Source: Cellulosimicrobium protaetiae | GTDB lineage: Bacteria; Actinomycetota; Actinomycetes; Actinomycetales; Cellulomonadaceae | Length of the DNA stretch: 64,000 nucleotides | Assembly: GCF_009708005.2 (NCBI RefSeq) | Contig: NZ_CP052757.1 | Span: 2,604,001-2,668,000, forward strand | Direction of reading: 5' to 3' | Part shown: positions 1-7,962 of the stretch, one piece after another | Numbering within the stretch: the first letter of the stretch is position 1 | How the letters are laid out: each line of letters opens with the position of its first letter | Made by a program: the position numbers and the translations under genes | Notes under the pieces: generated by a model | The model's input: only the letters and a program-made list of their open reading frames with translations | What the model was told of the DNA's origin: nothing | Databases searched by the model: none

Positions 1-427
1 CTGGACCGTCCGGGAGTCGGGCGGTCCGCCGTTCGTCGACGGCCGCGGCCCGCTGCTGGGGATGATGGGCATCGGTCTCGACGACGGTGCGCCGGGCGCG
101 CGGTCGGGCGAGATCGGGTACTGGCTCACCCCGGCGGCACGAGGGCGCGGGATCGGGACGGCCGCGGCCCGGCTCGTCGCCGACTGGGCGTTCGACGTCG
201 AGGGCGCCGGTCTCTCTCGGCTCGTCTGGCAGGCGTACGTCGACAACTGGCCGTCGCGCCGACTGGCCTGGCGTCTCGGCTTCCGCGTGGAGGGGACGAT
301 CCGTCGGCAGCTCGTCCAGCGGGGCGTTCGGCGCGACGCGTGGTTCGGCACGCTCCTGCCCGACGACCCGCGCGAGCCGAACGAGCCGTGGCCCGCCGAC
401 GCTCCGCCGTCGGGCCGCACGACCTGA
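1..427 (+). CDS. GNAT family N-acetyltransferase (5' end missing)
   Basis: This is the C-terminal part of a RimJ/RimL-like GNAT acetyltransferase, which transfers acetyl from acetyl-CoA to an amine. The reading frame is open from base 2, so the true start lies upstream of the window. The acetyl-CoA binding motif is visible as ARGRGIGTAAARLVADW, followed by the family pattern LVWQAYVDNWPSRRLAWRLGF, in which residues after the Asn form the last strands of the fold. The tail after about residue 110 of the visible part is Pro-rich and probably disordered. The substrate cannot be predicted; protein N-terminal or small-molecule acetylation are both possible. Confidence 0.8.
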   Translation, partial: WTVRESGGPPFVDGRGPLLGMMGIGLDDGAPGARSGEIGYWLTPAARGRGIGTAAARLVADWAFDVEGAGLSRLVWQAYVDNWPSRRLAWRLGFRVEGTIRRQLVQRGVRRDAWFGTLLPDDPREPNEPWPADAPPSGRTT

Positions 428-508
428 CGCGCAGGCCGTGCCGCACCGACACCCGGGGTGGACGAATGCGTTTCCGTCGCACCCGCCCCCGGGGTCAAGA
501 TGGGCACC

Positions 509-2662
509 ATGACCTCCGAGCCCACGACGCGCACCGGCGCGCCCGCGCCCACCTCCGCGCCGGCCACGACTCCCGTCCCGATCGACCTCGACCCGGCGAA
601 CCCGTTCGCCGCCCCGTCGGCGCTCCCGTACGAGCTGCCCGACTACGACGCGGTCCGCGAGGAGCACTACCTCCCGGCGCTGCGCGCGGCGACCGCGGCC
701 CAGCGCGCGACGATCGAGGCGATCGCGACCGACGACGCGCTCCCGACCGCCGCGACCGTGCTCGAGGCGCTCGAACGGTCGGGCCGCGACCTCGCGCGCG
801 TCCTCAACGCGTTCTACAACCAGCTCTCCGCCGACGCGACGCCGGGCCTGGAGCAGATCGAGGAGGAGTTCGCGCCCGAGCTCGCGGCGCACCACGACGC
901 GATCTACATGGATGCCCGCCTCTACGCGCGCGCCCGCGCGCTCCAGGACGCCGTCGACGCCGGCGAGCAGGCGCTCGAGCCCGACGCCGCCTGGCTCCTC
1001 CGCACGCTCCTGGTCCGGTTCCGCCGCTCGGGCGTCGAGCTCGACGCGGAGCAGCAGGAGCGGCTGCGCGAGCTCAACGGGCGGCTCACGACGCTCGAGG
1101 CCGCGTTCGGCCGCAAGCTGCTCGCGGGCGCCAACGCGGCGAGCGTGCTCGTCACGGACCGCGCCGAGCTCGACGGCCTCGCCGAGGACGCCGTCGCGGG
1201 GGCCGCGGCCGCCGCGGCGGCGCGTGGGCACGAGGGCGCGTGGCTCCTGGAGATGCAGCTCCCGACGCAGCAGGGCGTGCTCGCCTCGCTCGCGCGTCGT
1301 GACGTGCGCGAGCGCGTGCAGCAGGCGTCGGAGTCGCGCGGCGCGACCGGCGACGACCACGACACGCGCGAGATCGTGCTGGAGACCGTGCGCCTGCGCG
1401 CCGAGCGCGCACGCCTGCTCGGCTACGAGCACCACGCCGCGTACGTCGCGGAGGACGCGACCGCCAAGACGACCGAGGCCGTGAACGCGATGCTCGGGCG
1501 GCTCGCGCCCGCCGCGGTCGCCAACGCGCGGCGCGAGGCCAGCGACCTCGAGGTCGCGCTGCGGGCCGACGAGCCCGGCGCGACGCTCCGCGCGTCCGAC
1601 TGGTCGTTCTACGCCGAGCGTGTGCGCAAGGACCGCTACGCGCTCGACGACGCGCTCCTGCGCCCGTACCTCGAGCTCGAGCGCGTCGTGCACGACGGCG
1701 TGTTCCTGGCCGCGAACCGCCTGTTCGGCGTCTCGTTCGCGGAGCGCCACGACCTCGTCGGGTACCACCCGGACGTCCGGGTCTTCGAGGTCTTCGACGG
1801 CGAGACCCCGGGCGAGCCAGGCCAGGGGCTGGGCCTGTTCCTCGCCGACTGGTACACGCGCGAGTCCAAGCGCGGCGGGGCGTGGATGAACAACCTCGTC
1901 GACCAGAACCACCTGCTCGGGCAGAAGCCGGTCGTCGTGAACAACCTCAACATCGTCAAGCCGCCGGCCGGGCAGCCCACGCTGCTCGTGTGGGACGAGG
2001 TCATCACGCTGTTCCACGAGTTCGGGCACGCGCTGCACGGGCTGTTCTCGGACGTGCGCTACCCGTCGCAGTCCGGCACCGAGGTGCCGCGCGACTTCGT
2101 CGAGTACCCGTCGCAGGTCAACGAGATGTGGGCGTGGGAGCCGTCGGTCCTGCGCTCCTACGCGGTCCACCACGTCACGGGCGAGCCGATGCCGGCCGAG
2201 TGGGTCGACACGATGCTCGCCTCGCGCCAGTTCAACGAGGGCTTCGGGACGACCGAGTACCTCGCCGCGGCCCTGCTCGACCAGGCGTGGCACCAGGTCG
2301 GTCCCGACGGCGTGCCGTCCTCCGAGGCGGACGTCGTGCCCTTCGAGGAGGCTGCGCTGGAGGCGGCGGGCGTCGCGTTCGCCCCGGTCCCGCCGCGGTA
2401 CCGCACCACGTACTACAACCACGTGTTCGGGGGCGGGTACGCGGCCGGGTACTACTCCTACATCTGGTCCGAGGTGCTCGACGCCGACACCGTCGAGTGG
2501 TACCTCGAGAACGGCGGCCTGACGCGCGAGAACGGCGAGCGCTTCCGCCGCGTCCTGCTCGCGCGCGGCGGCTCGCAGGACCCGCTCGTCTCGTTCCGCG
2601 AGCTGCGCGGCCGCGACGCTGACATCACCCCGCTCCTCGCCCGCCGCGGCCTCGACGCCTGA
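509..2662 (+). CDS. M3 family metallopeptidase (peptidyl-dipeptidase Dcp / oligopeptidase A type)
   Basis: Zinc oligopeptidase of family M3 that degrades short peptides in the cytoplasm. The zinc motif is FHEFGHALHG (HEXXH near base 2015), and the downstream conserved stretches DFVEYPSQVNEMW and NHVFGGGYAAGYYSYIWSE are typical of Dcp/OpdA proteins. At about 717 residues it is close to the usual 680-710. No signal peptide is seen. A GTG at 458 and an ATG at 500 are in frame upstream. I prefer the ATG at 509 because a CAAGAT hexamer ends seven bases before it, the spacing seen at other leaderless genes here. Its stop is followed by the palindromic repeat at 2701-2738. Confidence 0.93.
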   Translation: MTSEPTTRTGAPAPTSAPATTPVPIDLDPANPFAAPSALPYELPDYDAVREEHYLPALRAATAAQRATIEAIATDDALPTAATVLEALERSGRDLARVLNAFYNQLSADATPGLEQIEEEFAPELAAHHDAIYMDARLYARARALQDAVDAGEQALEPDAAWLLRTLLVRFRRSGVELDAEQQERLRELNGRLTTLEAAFGRKLLAGANAASVLVTDRAELDGLAEDAVAGAAAAAAARGHEGAWLLEMQLPTQQGVLASLARRDVRERVQQASESRGATGDDHDTREIVLETVRLRAERARLLGYEHHAAYVAEDATAKTTEAVNAMLGRLAPAAVANARREASDLEVALRADEPGATLRASDWSFYAERVRKDRYALDDALLRPYLELERVVHDGVFLAANRLFGVSFAERHDLVGYHPDVRVFEVFDGETPGEPGQGLGLFLADWYTRESKRGGAWMNNLVDQNHLLGQKPVVVNNLNIVKPPAGQPTLLVWDEVITLFHEFGHALHGLFSDVRYPSQSGTEVPRDFVEYPSQVNEMWAWEPSVLRSYAVHHVTGEPMPAEWVDTMLASRQFNEGFGTTEYLAAALLDQAWHQVGPDGVPSSEADVVPFEEAALEAAGVAFAPVPPRYRTTYYNHVFGGGYAAGYYSYIWSEVLDADTVEWYLENGGLTRENGERFRRVLLARGGSQDPLVSFRELRGRDADITPLLARRGLDA

Positions 2663-2680
2663 CCCGAGGCCTCGTCCCCC

Positions 2681-2738
2681 CGAGGTAGGCCCCGGTAGCG
2701 CGAGGTAGAGGCGTGGTCATGACCACGCCTCTACCTCG
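2681..2738. repeat. Direct copy plus 38 bp perfect palindrome of the GAGGTAG repeat family
   Basis: Bases 2701-2738 form a perfect palindrome with 19 bp arms and no loop (arm CGAGGTAGAGGCGTGGTCA). It is preceded at 2681-2700 by a related 20 bp unit that also begins CGAGGTAG. The palindrome lies between the convergent ends of the M3 peptidase and the response regulator, and its right arm contains the regulator's TAG stop codon. It could act as a bidirectional terminator. The unit matches the 21 bp repeats at 7.45-7.9 kb, so it belongs to a dispersed repeat family. Confidence 0.9.
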
Positions 2739-3456
2739 GCGGGGTGCCCGGGCGGACCAGGCCGGTCTCGTAGGCGACGACGACGAGACCGGCCCGGTCC
2801 CGCACGCCCAGCTTGGTGAGGATCCGGCCCACGTGCGTGCGGGCCGTCGCCGGGCTCATGAACAGCGCCGCGCCGATCTCGTCGTTGGTCAGCCCGCGCC
2901 CCACGTGCGCGAGCACTTCGCGCTCGCGGTCCGTCAGCCGGTCGGCGACCGCCGCGACGAGCGCGTCGTCGCGCCGCCCGGCGTCGACGGCCTGCGCGAC
3001 GACGCGGGCCGTCACCGCGGGGGAGAGCAGCGCGTCGCCCGCGGCGGCCGTGCGCACCGCGGCGCGCAGCTCGTCGGGGCTCGCGTCCTTGAGCAGGAAG
3101 CCCGACGCCCCGGCTCGCAGCGCGGCGAAGAGGTTCGCGTCGTCGTCGAACGTGGTGAGGACCACGACCCGCGGTCCGGGCGGGCGGTCGTGGCCCGCCG
3201 GCACGGGGTGCGCGGCGGCCGACGTCACCGGTCCCGCGGTGCCGTCGAGGATCTGCCGCGTCGCCTCGATGCCGTCGAGCACGGGCATCTGCAGGTCCAT
3301 GAGCACCACGTCGGGCCGCACCCGCCGCACGAGCGCGACGCCGTCGCGGCCGTCGGCGGCCTCGCCGACGACCTCGACGTCGTCCGCGCGCTCCAGCAGG
3401 GCCCGGATCCCCGTCCGGACGAGGGGCTGGTCGTCGACCAGCACGACGCGGATCAT
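2731..3456 (-). CDS. NarL/FixJ-type response regulator
   Basis: DNA-binding response regulator of 241 residues, partner of the histidine kinase just upstream. The N-terminal receiver domain has the acidic pair DD at residues 8-9, the phosphoacceptor Asp54 in VLMDLQMP, and the conserved Lys in FLLKDASP. The C-terminal LuxR-type helix-turn-helix has LTDREREVLAHVGRGLTNDEI and SPATARTHVGRILTKLG. An insertion of about 20 residues, rich in Pro, Ala and Gly, lies between the Asp54 helix and the VVVLTTFDDD strand and is not usual in the family. Its ATG overlaps the kinase stop codon (ATGA), so the pair is translationally coupled. Its last codon lies within the palindromic repeat. Confidence 0.93.
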   Translation of the reverse strand: MIRVVLVDDQPLVRTGIRALLERADDVEVVGEAADGRDGVALVRRVRPDVVLMDLQMPVLDGIEATRQILDGTAGPVTSAAAHPVPAGHDRPPGPRVVVLTTFDDDANLFAALRAGASGFLLKDASPDELRAAVRTAAAGDALLSPAVTARVVAQAVDAGRRDDALVAAVADRLTDREREVLAHVGRGLTNDEIGAALFMSPATARTHVGRILTKLGVRDRAGLVVVAYETGLVRPGTPPR

Positions 3457-4757
3457 GCGGACCCCCCGTCGACGGCCCGCCCCCGCGCCACGGTCCCGTT
3501 GGCGTTCCCGGACGCGCCCAGGGCGAGCGGGACCCGGGCGCGCAGGCGGAACCCGCCGCCGTCGGGCGAGTCGGTCGTGACGGTGCCGCCGAGCACCGCG
3601 ACGCGCTCGCGCAGCCCGCGCAGGCCGAACCCCTCGCTGCTCGTGCCTCCCGACGCACCGGCGCCGTCGTCGCGCACCTCGACGACGAGCGTGTCCCGTG
3701 CCGGGTCGAGCGTCACGCGCACGACGGCGGCGCTCGCCCCGGCGTGCCGCAGCACGTTCGTCAGCCCCTCCTGCACGACCCGGTAGACCGTCGCGCCCGC
3801 CGCGCTGCCGTCCGCCGCGTCGTCGGGGAGGTCGACGTCCAGCGCGACGTCGAGGCCGGCGCCCCGGGCGGTGCGCGCGAGGTCGTCGAGCCGGTCGAGG
3901 CGGGCCTGGTCCGCGACCGCCCCGGGTGCACCGCGCAGCGAGCGCACGGTCGCGCGAAGGTCCGCCAGGGCGGACGCCGCCGAGGTCCGCACGAGATCGA
4001 GCTCGTCCCGCGCGGTCGTGACGGCGGTCTCGTGCGCCTCGGAGCCGGTCCGGCCGACGTCGTCGAGCGCCTCGCGCGCGACGCTCGCGTGCAGGGCCAC
4101 GACCGCCAGGTGGTGCCCGACGACGTCGTGCAGGTCGCGCGCGACCGCCTCGCGCTCGCGGGCCACGCGGTCGGCGGCCTCGAGCGCATGCGTCTGCTCG
4201 CGGAGCGCGTCGGCGTGCCGGCGCTGCTCGTCGCGCTGTCGCCGGGCGAAGGAGCCGTGCCCGAGGGCGATCGCGGCAGCCATCAGCGCGACCGTCGTCG
4301 CGAGCTCGTACCCGACGACGTACCGGACGTCGTCGCCCTCGGCGAGCCGGAAGTACGTCGAGGCGACGACGAGCGCCGCCGCGACCCCGACCGCCCAGCG
4401 GAGGCGCCCCGCGGCGGCCGCCGAGTAGAGGGCGACCGAGACGGGCAGCGCGAGGCCGATCGCGGGCAGGTCGAGCGTGTAGTAGGCGCAGATGACGAGC
4501 GCGGTCGCGACCAGGACCGCGACCGGGAAGCGGCGGCGGCCGAGGACGAGCAGGCCCAGCACGAGGGCGATCGGGTACGCGACCCACGGGTCGGCACGCG
4601 TGCCGCCGACGTCGGCCGCGATGGCGAACGCGACGACGTCGAACACCGCGAAGCCCAGCAGGGCGTCGATGAGCCACGGCGGTGGCGTCGGGCGCGACGG
4701 ACGGTGCGTCGCGCCGGTGCGCTGCTCGTGCCTGGTGTCGGAGGGCGTCACGTCCAT
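3453..4757 (-). CDS. Sensor histidine kinase, HisKA_3 / NarX-DegS type
   Basis: Membrane sensor kinase for the downstream NarL-type regulator. Residues 28-165 form about four to five hydrophobic segments without an obvious extracellular sensor domain, so it may sense the membrane or its lipids. The dimerisation domain has the phosphoacceptor His210 in AVARDLHDVVGHHL. The HATPase domain has the GLTNVLRHA N box and the DDGAG and GFGLRGLRERV glycine boxes. An ATG at 4755-4757 is used here. A TAGACT hexamer on the same strand lies just before it and eight bases before the GTG of the third codon, so the true leaderless start may be that GTG (4751). The ligand is unknown. Confidence 0.9.
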   Translation of the reverse strand: MDVTPSDTRHEQRTGATHRPSRPTPPPWLIDALLGFAVFDVVAFAIAADVGGTRADPWVAYPIALVLGLLVLGRRRFPVAVLVATALVICAYYTLDLPAIGLALPVSVALYSAAAAGRLRWAVGVAAALVVASTYFRLAEGDDVRYVVGYELATTVALMAAAIALGHGSFARRQRDEQRRHADALREQTHALEAADRVAREREAVARDLHDVVGHHLAVVALHASVAREALDDVGRTGSEAHETAVTTARDELDLVRTSAASALADLRATVRSLRGAPGAVADQARLDRLDDLARTARGAGLDVALDVDLPDDAADGSAAGATVYRVVQEGLTNVLRHAGASAAVVRVTLDPARDTLVVEVRDDGAGASGGTSSEGFGLRGLRERVAVLGGTVTTDSPDGGGFRLRARVPLALGASGNANGTVARGRAVDGGSA

Positions 4758-4904
4758 CGAGTCTAGGAACGCCCGCCCGGGCGCGCGTCCGTCGCGAGAC
4801 GGGTCCCGGTCAGGGTCGGCTACGTCGAGACGCGTACGCGCGGGGCGCGTGCCGACGCAGGGGGCCGCGCTCCGCGGCGGACGCGCGGCCCGGTCCCCGC
4901 TTCC

Positions 4905-4910
4905 TAGCGT
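4905..4910 (+). promoter_or_regulatory. -10 hexamer TAGCGT, predicted leaderless start
   Basis: TAGCGT ends seven bases before the ATG at 4918, so transcription would begin at or next to the start codon. Confidence 0.6.
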
Positions 4911-4917
4911 CGTCGGC

Positions 4918-5442
4918 ATGAACCCGACACCCGGCCCCGTCCCCGACCGCCCGACCCCGCCCGCGTCGCACCCTCGGCCCGGTCCCGGCGTCCCGCCGCG
5001 GGCGGGCGGGTGGTCGGCGCCACCGACCCCGCCGACCCGCCCCACGCTCGGCGAGACGGTCCGCACGCTGAGCTGGCCGCTCGTCCTCGGGCTCGGCGCG
5101 CTCGCGCTCGTGCGTCCTCTCCTCAGCGTGACCGGGGTCGACGACGCGATCGGGCGACCTGCCGCGCCGCTGCTCACCACGCTCGTGCTCACGGTCGTGT
5201 GGGTCGTCGCGATCGTCGTCGCCCGCCCGGCGCACCCGCTCGCGACCGGCGTGGCCGTCGGGCTCGCCTACGGCGTCCTGGCCCTCGTGGTCAGCGCCGT
5301 GCTGTCGCCGATCCTCACCGGCGAGCTCCAGGGACCCGTCGCGCACCCCGTGGCGATCGTCCCGATGCTGCTGACCAACGCGGTCTGGGGCGCGTTCGCG
5401 GGAGCCGTGGCGCTCGGTCTCCTCGCGGCCCGGCGCCGCTGA
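4918..5442 (+). CDS. Small integral membrane protein of unknown function
   Basis: A 174-residue protein that I do not recognise at family level. About 45 Pro-rich, probably cytosolic residues are followed by four likely transmembrane helices (about residues 55-75, 82-100, 108-128 and 142-168) and a short basic end, LLAARRR. It resembles the small uncharacterised four-helix membrane proteins common in Micrococcales. It is divergent from the two-component system, with about 160 bases between them, and could be a target of it, but nothing in the sequence proves that. The start follows a leaderless -10 at 4905. Confidence 0.75.
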   Translation: MNPTPGPVPDRPTPPASHPRPGPGVPPRAGGWSAPPTPPTRPTLGETVRTLSWPLVLGLGALALVRPLLSVTGVDDAIGRPAAPLLTTLVLTVVWVVAIVVARPAHPLATGVAVGLAYGVLALVVSAVLSPILTGELQGPVAHPVAIVPMLLTNAVWGAFAGAVALGLLAARRR

Positions 5443-5715
5443 GGCCGGTCCTCGGACTGCCCTCGCCCCGCGTTCCCGCCCCGTCCCACCGCCCCGTCCC
5501 ACCGCCCAGCGCGCACCGTCCCTCCGGCACCGAGCCGACCGGCACCACCCCGAGCCGCATCGTCGTGCCGTCGGGGTCCGTTCCGGGTCCGCGTACGCTT
5601 CCGGGCGGACGCGCCCGGCACCGCCCGGTCCCTAGCGTCGACAGCGTCGCCCGCACCGCCGGGCCCGCCGTCGGTCGCACCCGCCGACCGCCGTCGTCCA
5701 CCCTGGAGAAGCCCG

Positions 5716-7434
5716 ATGACGACCACGTACACCACCCCGCCTCCCGCCGTCCCGCCGGCACCCGGAGCACCCGCCGGACCGCCGGGCGGTCGGCCCCGAC
5801 GGCGCCGCGGCCCGCTCGCCCGCATCCTCCTCGTGCTCGGGCTCGTCGTGCTCCTGTTCGTCACGGCGGTCGTCGCGGTCGTGGGCGTCGCGTGGGCGCG
5901 TGCCGCGACCAGCACGGCGGGAGCCGTCGAGTTCACGCGCCCGCTCGCCGTCCCGCCGCTCGCGGAGTCGCGCGTGGAGGACGGCGTGCGCGTCTTCGAG
6001 CTCGAGGCGCGCGAGGGTGTCGCCGACCTCGGCGCGTCCGCCCCCACCCCGACGATCGGGCTGAACGGCGACTACCTCGGCCCGACCCTGCGGGCCGCGC
6101 GCGGCGAACGCGTGCGCGTCGACGTGACGAACGCTCTCGACGAGACCACGACGCTCCACTGGCACGGCATGCACCTGCCGCCCGCGATGGACGGCGGCCC
6201 CCACCAGATGGTCGAGCCCGGCGAGACGTGGTCGCCCACGTGGACCATCGACCAGCCCGCCGCGACGCTCTGGTACCACCCGCACCTGCACGGTCAGACC
6301 GCGAGCCAGGTGTACCGGGGGCTCGCCGGGATGTTCCTCCTCGACGACCCGGCCGACGCCGACGGTCCGGCAGCGGACCTGCCGCACGAGTACGGCGTCG
6401 ACGACGTCCCCGTCATCCTCCAGGACAAGAGCTTCCACGCCGACGGTCGGCTCGACGACGCCGTCTCCTTCCTCTCGCCGGTCGGCACCCTCGGCGACAC
6501 CGTGCTCGTCAACGGCACCCCCGGGCCCTACCTCGACGTCACGACCGAGCGCGTCCGCCTGCGCCTGCTCAACGGCTCCGACTCGCGCGTCTACGACGTC
6601 GGTCTCGCCGACGGCGGCACGGTCCGGCTCGTCGGGACCGACGGCGGGCTGCTCCCCGCCCCGCAGGCGGTCGAGCGCGTGCGCCTCTCGCCGGGCGATC
6701 GCGCGGAGGTCGTCGTGACCCTCACCCCGGGGCAGCGCGCCGTCCTGCGCAGCTTCCCGCCCGAGCTCGGCGTCAACCCGCTGTTCGAGCGGTTCTCGGG
6801 CGGCGACGACACCCTCGACCTCCTCGAGCTCCGCGCGTCCGGGACGCTCGCGCCGAGCCCCGCAGTCCCCGGCACGCTCGCCGCCGACGACGCCGCGGAC
6901 GAGCTCGACGAGGCCGACGCCGTGCGCACCCGCCGCTTCCAGCTCGCCGGGACCGCGATCAACGGACGCTCCATGGACATGGCCCGGATCGACGAGGTCG
7001 TCACCGTCGGCGACACCGAGGTCTGGGAGGTCACCGGCCTCGACGACACCCCGCACAACTTCCACGTGCACGACGTCCGGTTCCGCGTCCTCGACGTCGC
7101 GGGCGAGCCGCCCGGGCCGGACCTCGCCGGGTGGCAGGACACCGTCTACGTCCAGCCCGGCCGCGTCACGCGCCTGCTCGTCCGGTTCGACGCCGCCGAG
7201 GGCACGACCGACCCGAGCACCCCCTACATGTTCCACTGCCACCTCCTCACGCACGAGGACCGCGGCATGATGGGCCAGCTCGTCGTCGTCGCCCCGGGCG
7301 AGGAGGCGCCGTCGCGCATCGCCGTTCCTGACGGTACCGGCCACTCCGACCACGACGCCGACGGCCTCCCGGGCGACGGCACCGGCCCGCGCCGCACCCT
7401 CGCACCGGACGGGAGCCACAGCAGCGACCACTGA
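5716..7434 (+). CDS. Membrane-anchored multicopper oxidase (laccase / CueO type)
   Basis: Copper oxidase of 572 residues that probably acts outside the membrane on Cu(I), metal ions or phenols. A cytosolic Pro-rich head is followed by one transmembrane segment (about residues 36-59) with no cleavage site, so the enzyme is tethered. Copper ligands are all visible: HWHGMHLPP (His148 and His150), WYHPHLHGQ, NFHVHDVRF and the type 1/3 cluster MFHCHLLTHEDRGMM. No Met-rich CueO insert is seen, but the His/Asp-rich C-terminus (GHSDHDADG and SHSSDH) may bind metal. ATG 5716 has the ribosome binding sequence GGAGAA at good spacing. It stands alone and ends just before the repeat island. Confidence 0.93.
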   Translation: MTTTYTTPPPAVPPAPGAPAGPPGGRPRRRRGPLARILLVLGLVVLLFVTAVVAVVGVAWARAATSTAGAVEFTRPLAVPPLAESRVEDGVRVFELEAREGVADLGASAPTPTIGLNGDYLGPTLRAARGERVRVDVTNALDETTTLHWHGMHLPPAMDGGPHQMVEPGETWSPTWTIDQPAATLWYHPHLHGQTASQVYRGLAGMFLLDDPADADGPAADLPHEYGVDDVPVILQDKSFHADGRLDDAVSFLSPVGTLGDTVLVNGTPGPYLDVTTERVRLRLLNGSDSRVYDVGLADGGTVRLVGTDGGLLPAPQAVERVRLSPGDRAEVVVTLTPGQRAVLRSFPPELGVNPLFERFSGGDDTLDLLELRASGTLAPSPAVPGTLAADDAADELDEADAVRTRRFQLAGTAINGRSMDMARIDEVVTVGDTEVWEVTGLDDTPHNFHVHDVRFRVLDVAGEPPGPDLAGWQDTVYVQPGRVTRLLVRFDAAEGTTDPSTPYMFHCHLLTHEDRGMMGQLVVVAPGEEAPSRIAVPDGTGHSDHDADGLPGDGTGPRRTLAPDGSHSSDH

Positions 7435-7449
7435 CCCACCGAGAACCGT

Positions 7450-7512
7450 CCGCCGCAGGAGAACCCTGGTCGGTCGAGGTAGAACCCTGGTTGGCCGAGG
7501 TAGAACTGTGGT
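7450..7512 (+). repeat. Left array: three tandem 21 bp repeats, forward orientation
   Basis: Units at 7450-7470, 7471-7491 and 7492-7512 share the core GAGGTAGAACCCTGGT (the first is degenerate at its 5' half). A further weak match lies just upstream near 7437-7449. The array begins directly after the multicopper oxidase stop. Confidence 0.9.
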
Positions 7513-7542
7513 CATTCCCGACGGCGTGTGGTCGCTCTGGGT

Positions 7543-7641
7543 GGTCGGGGTGGGTGGTGGTGCCGCGTCTACCATCCGCCGCTCGTTCCTCGCGGCTCCC
7601 GCCAGGCCCGCCACGACGCGGCACCACCACCCACCCCGACC
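7543..7641. repeat. Perfect 27 bp inverted repeat with 45 bp loop
   Basis: Bases 7543-7569 are the exact reverse complement of 7615-7641. The arms start GGTCGGGGTGGGTGGTGG and are very G-rich on one strand and C-rich on the other. A transcript would fold into a very stable hairpin. It lies between the left and right 21 bp repeat arrays. Confidence 0.92.
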
Positions 7642-7715
7642 CGCGTCGTCTCACCCTGGTCTTGGCGCACCCGGGCGACTGCCCGTGGGGCCGGGCTCGT
7701 CTTCGTCCTCGCGTC

Positions 7716-7750
7716 GCCTCGCCTCGCCTCGCCTCGCCTCGCCTCGCCTC
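7716..7750 (+). repeat. Seven tandem copies of GCCTC
   Basis: Pentamer GCCTC repeated seven times without error, preceded by a GCGTC variant at 7711. It is non-coding and likely prone to slippage. Confidence 0.95.
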
Positions 7751-7770
7751 TCTCGGGCCGCACTCGGGGG

Positions 7771-7896
7771 ACCACGGTTCTACCTCGCCTCACCAGGGTT
7801 CTATCTCGCGCTACCTGAGTTCTACCTCGGCCGACCAGGGTTCTGTCTCGCGCGACCAGGGTCCTACCTCGGCTCACCAAGAATCGGCCTCGGTGT
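7771..7896 (-). repeat. Right array: six tandem 21 bp repeats, inverted orientation
   Basis: Six units of exactly 21 bases begin at 7771, 7792, 7813, 7834, 7855 and 7876. The consensus is ACCAGGGTTCTACCTCG plus four variable bases, the reverse complement of the left array units. The last unit is the most degenerate. With the left array it brackets about 258 bases holding the 27 bp inverted repeat and the GCCTC tract. I see no plausible gene in 7435-7950. Confidence 0.92.
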
Positions 7897-7950
7897 TGTC
7901 CGGGATGTGGGCGGGTGGCCGGGGAGGTCGGTCGGGTCGACGGCGGCGGG

Positions 7951-7956
7951 TAGCGT
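7951..7956 (+). promoter_or_regulatory. -10 hexamer TAGCGT, predicted leaderless start
   Basis: It ends six bases before the ATG at 7963. The alternative GTG at 7957 would lie upstream of the predicted transcription start. Confidence 0.6.
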
Positions 7957-7962
7957 GTGGCC

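Noticed and set aside
3457-4677. Extension of the response regulator frame through the kinase gene
   Set aside because: It overlaps the complete histidine kinase in another frame; the receiver domain begins exactly at the ATG at 3456.
7450-7896. CRISPR array
   Set aside because: Repeats follow each other every 21 bases with no unique spacers, units are diverged and oriented both ways, and no cas gene is present.
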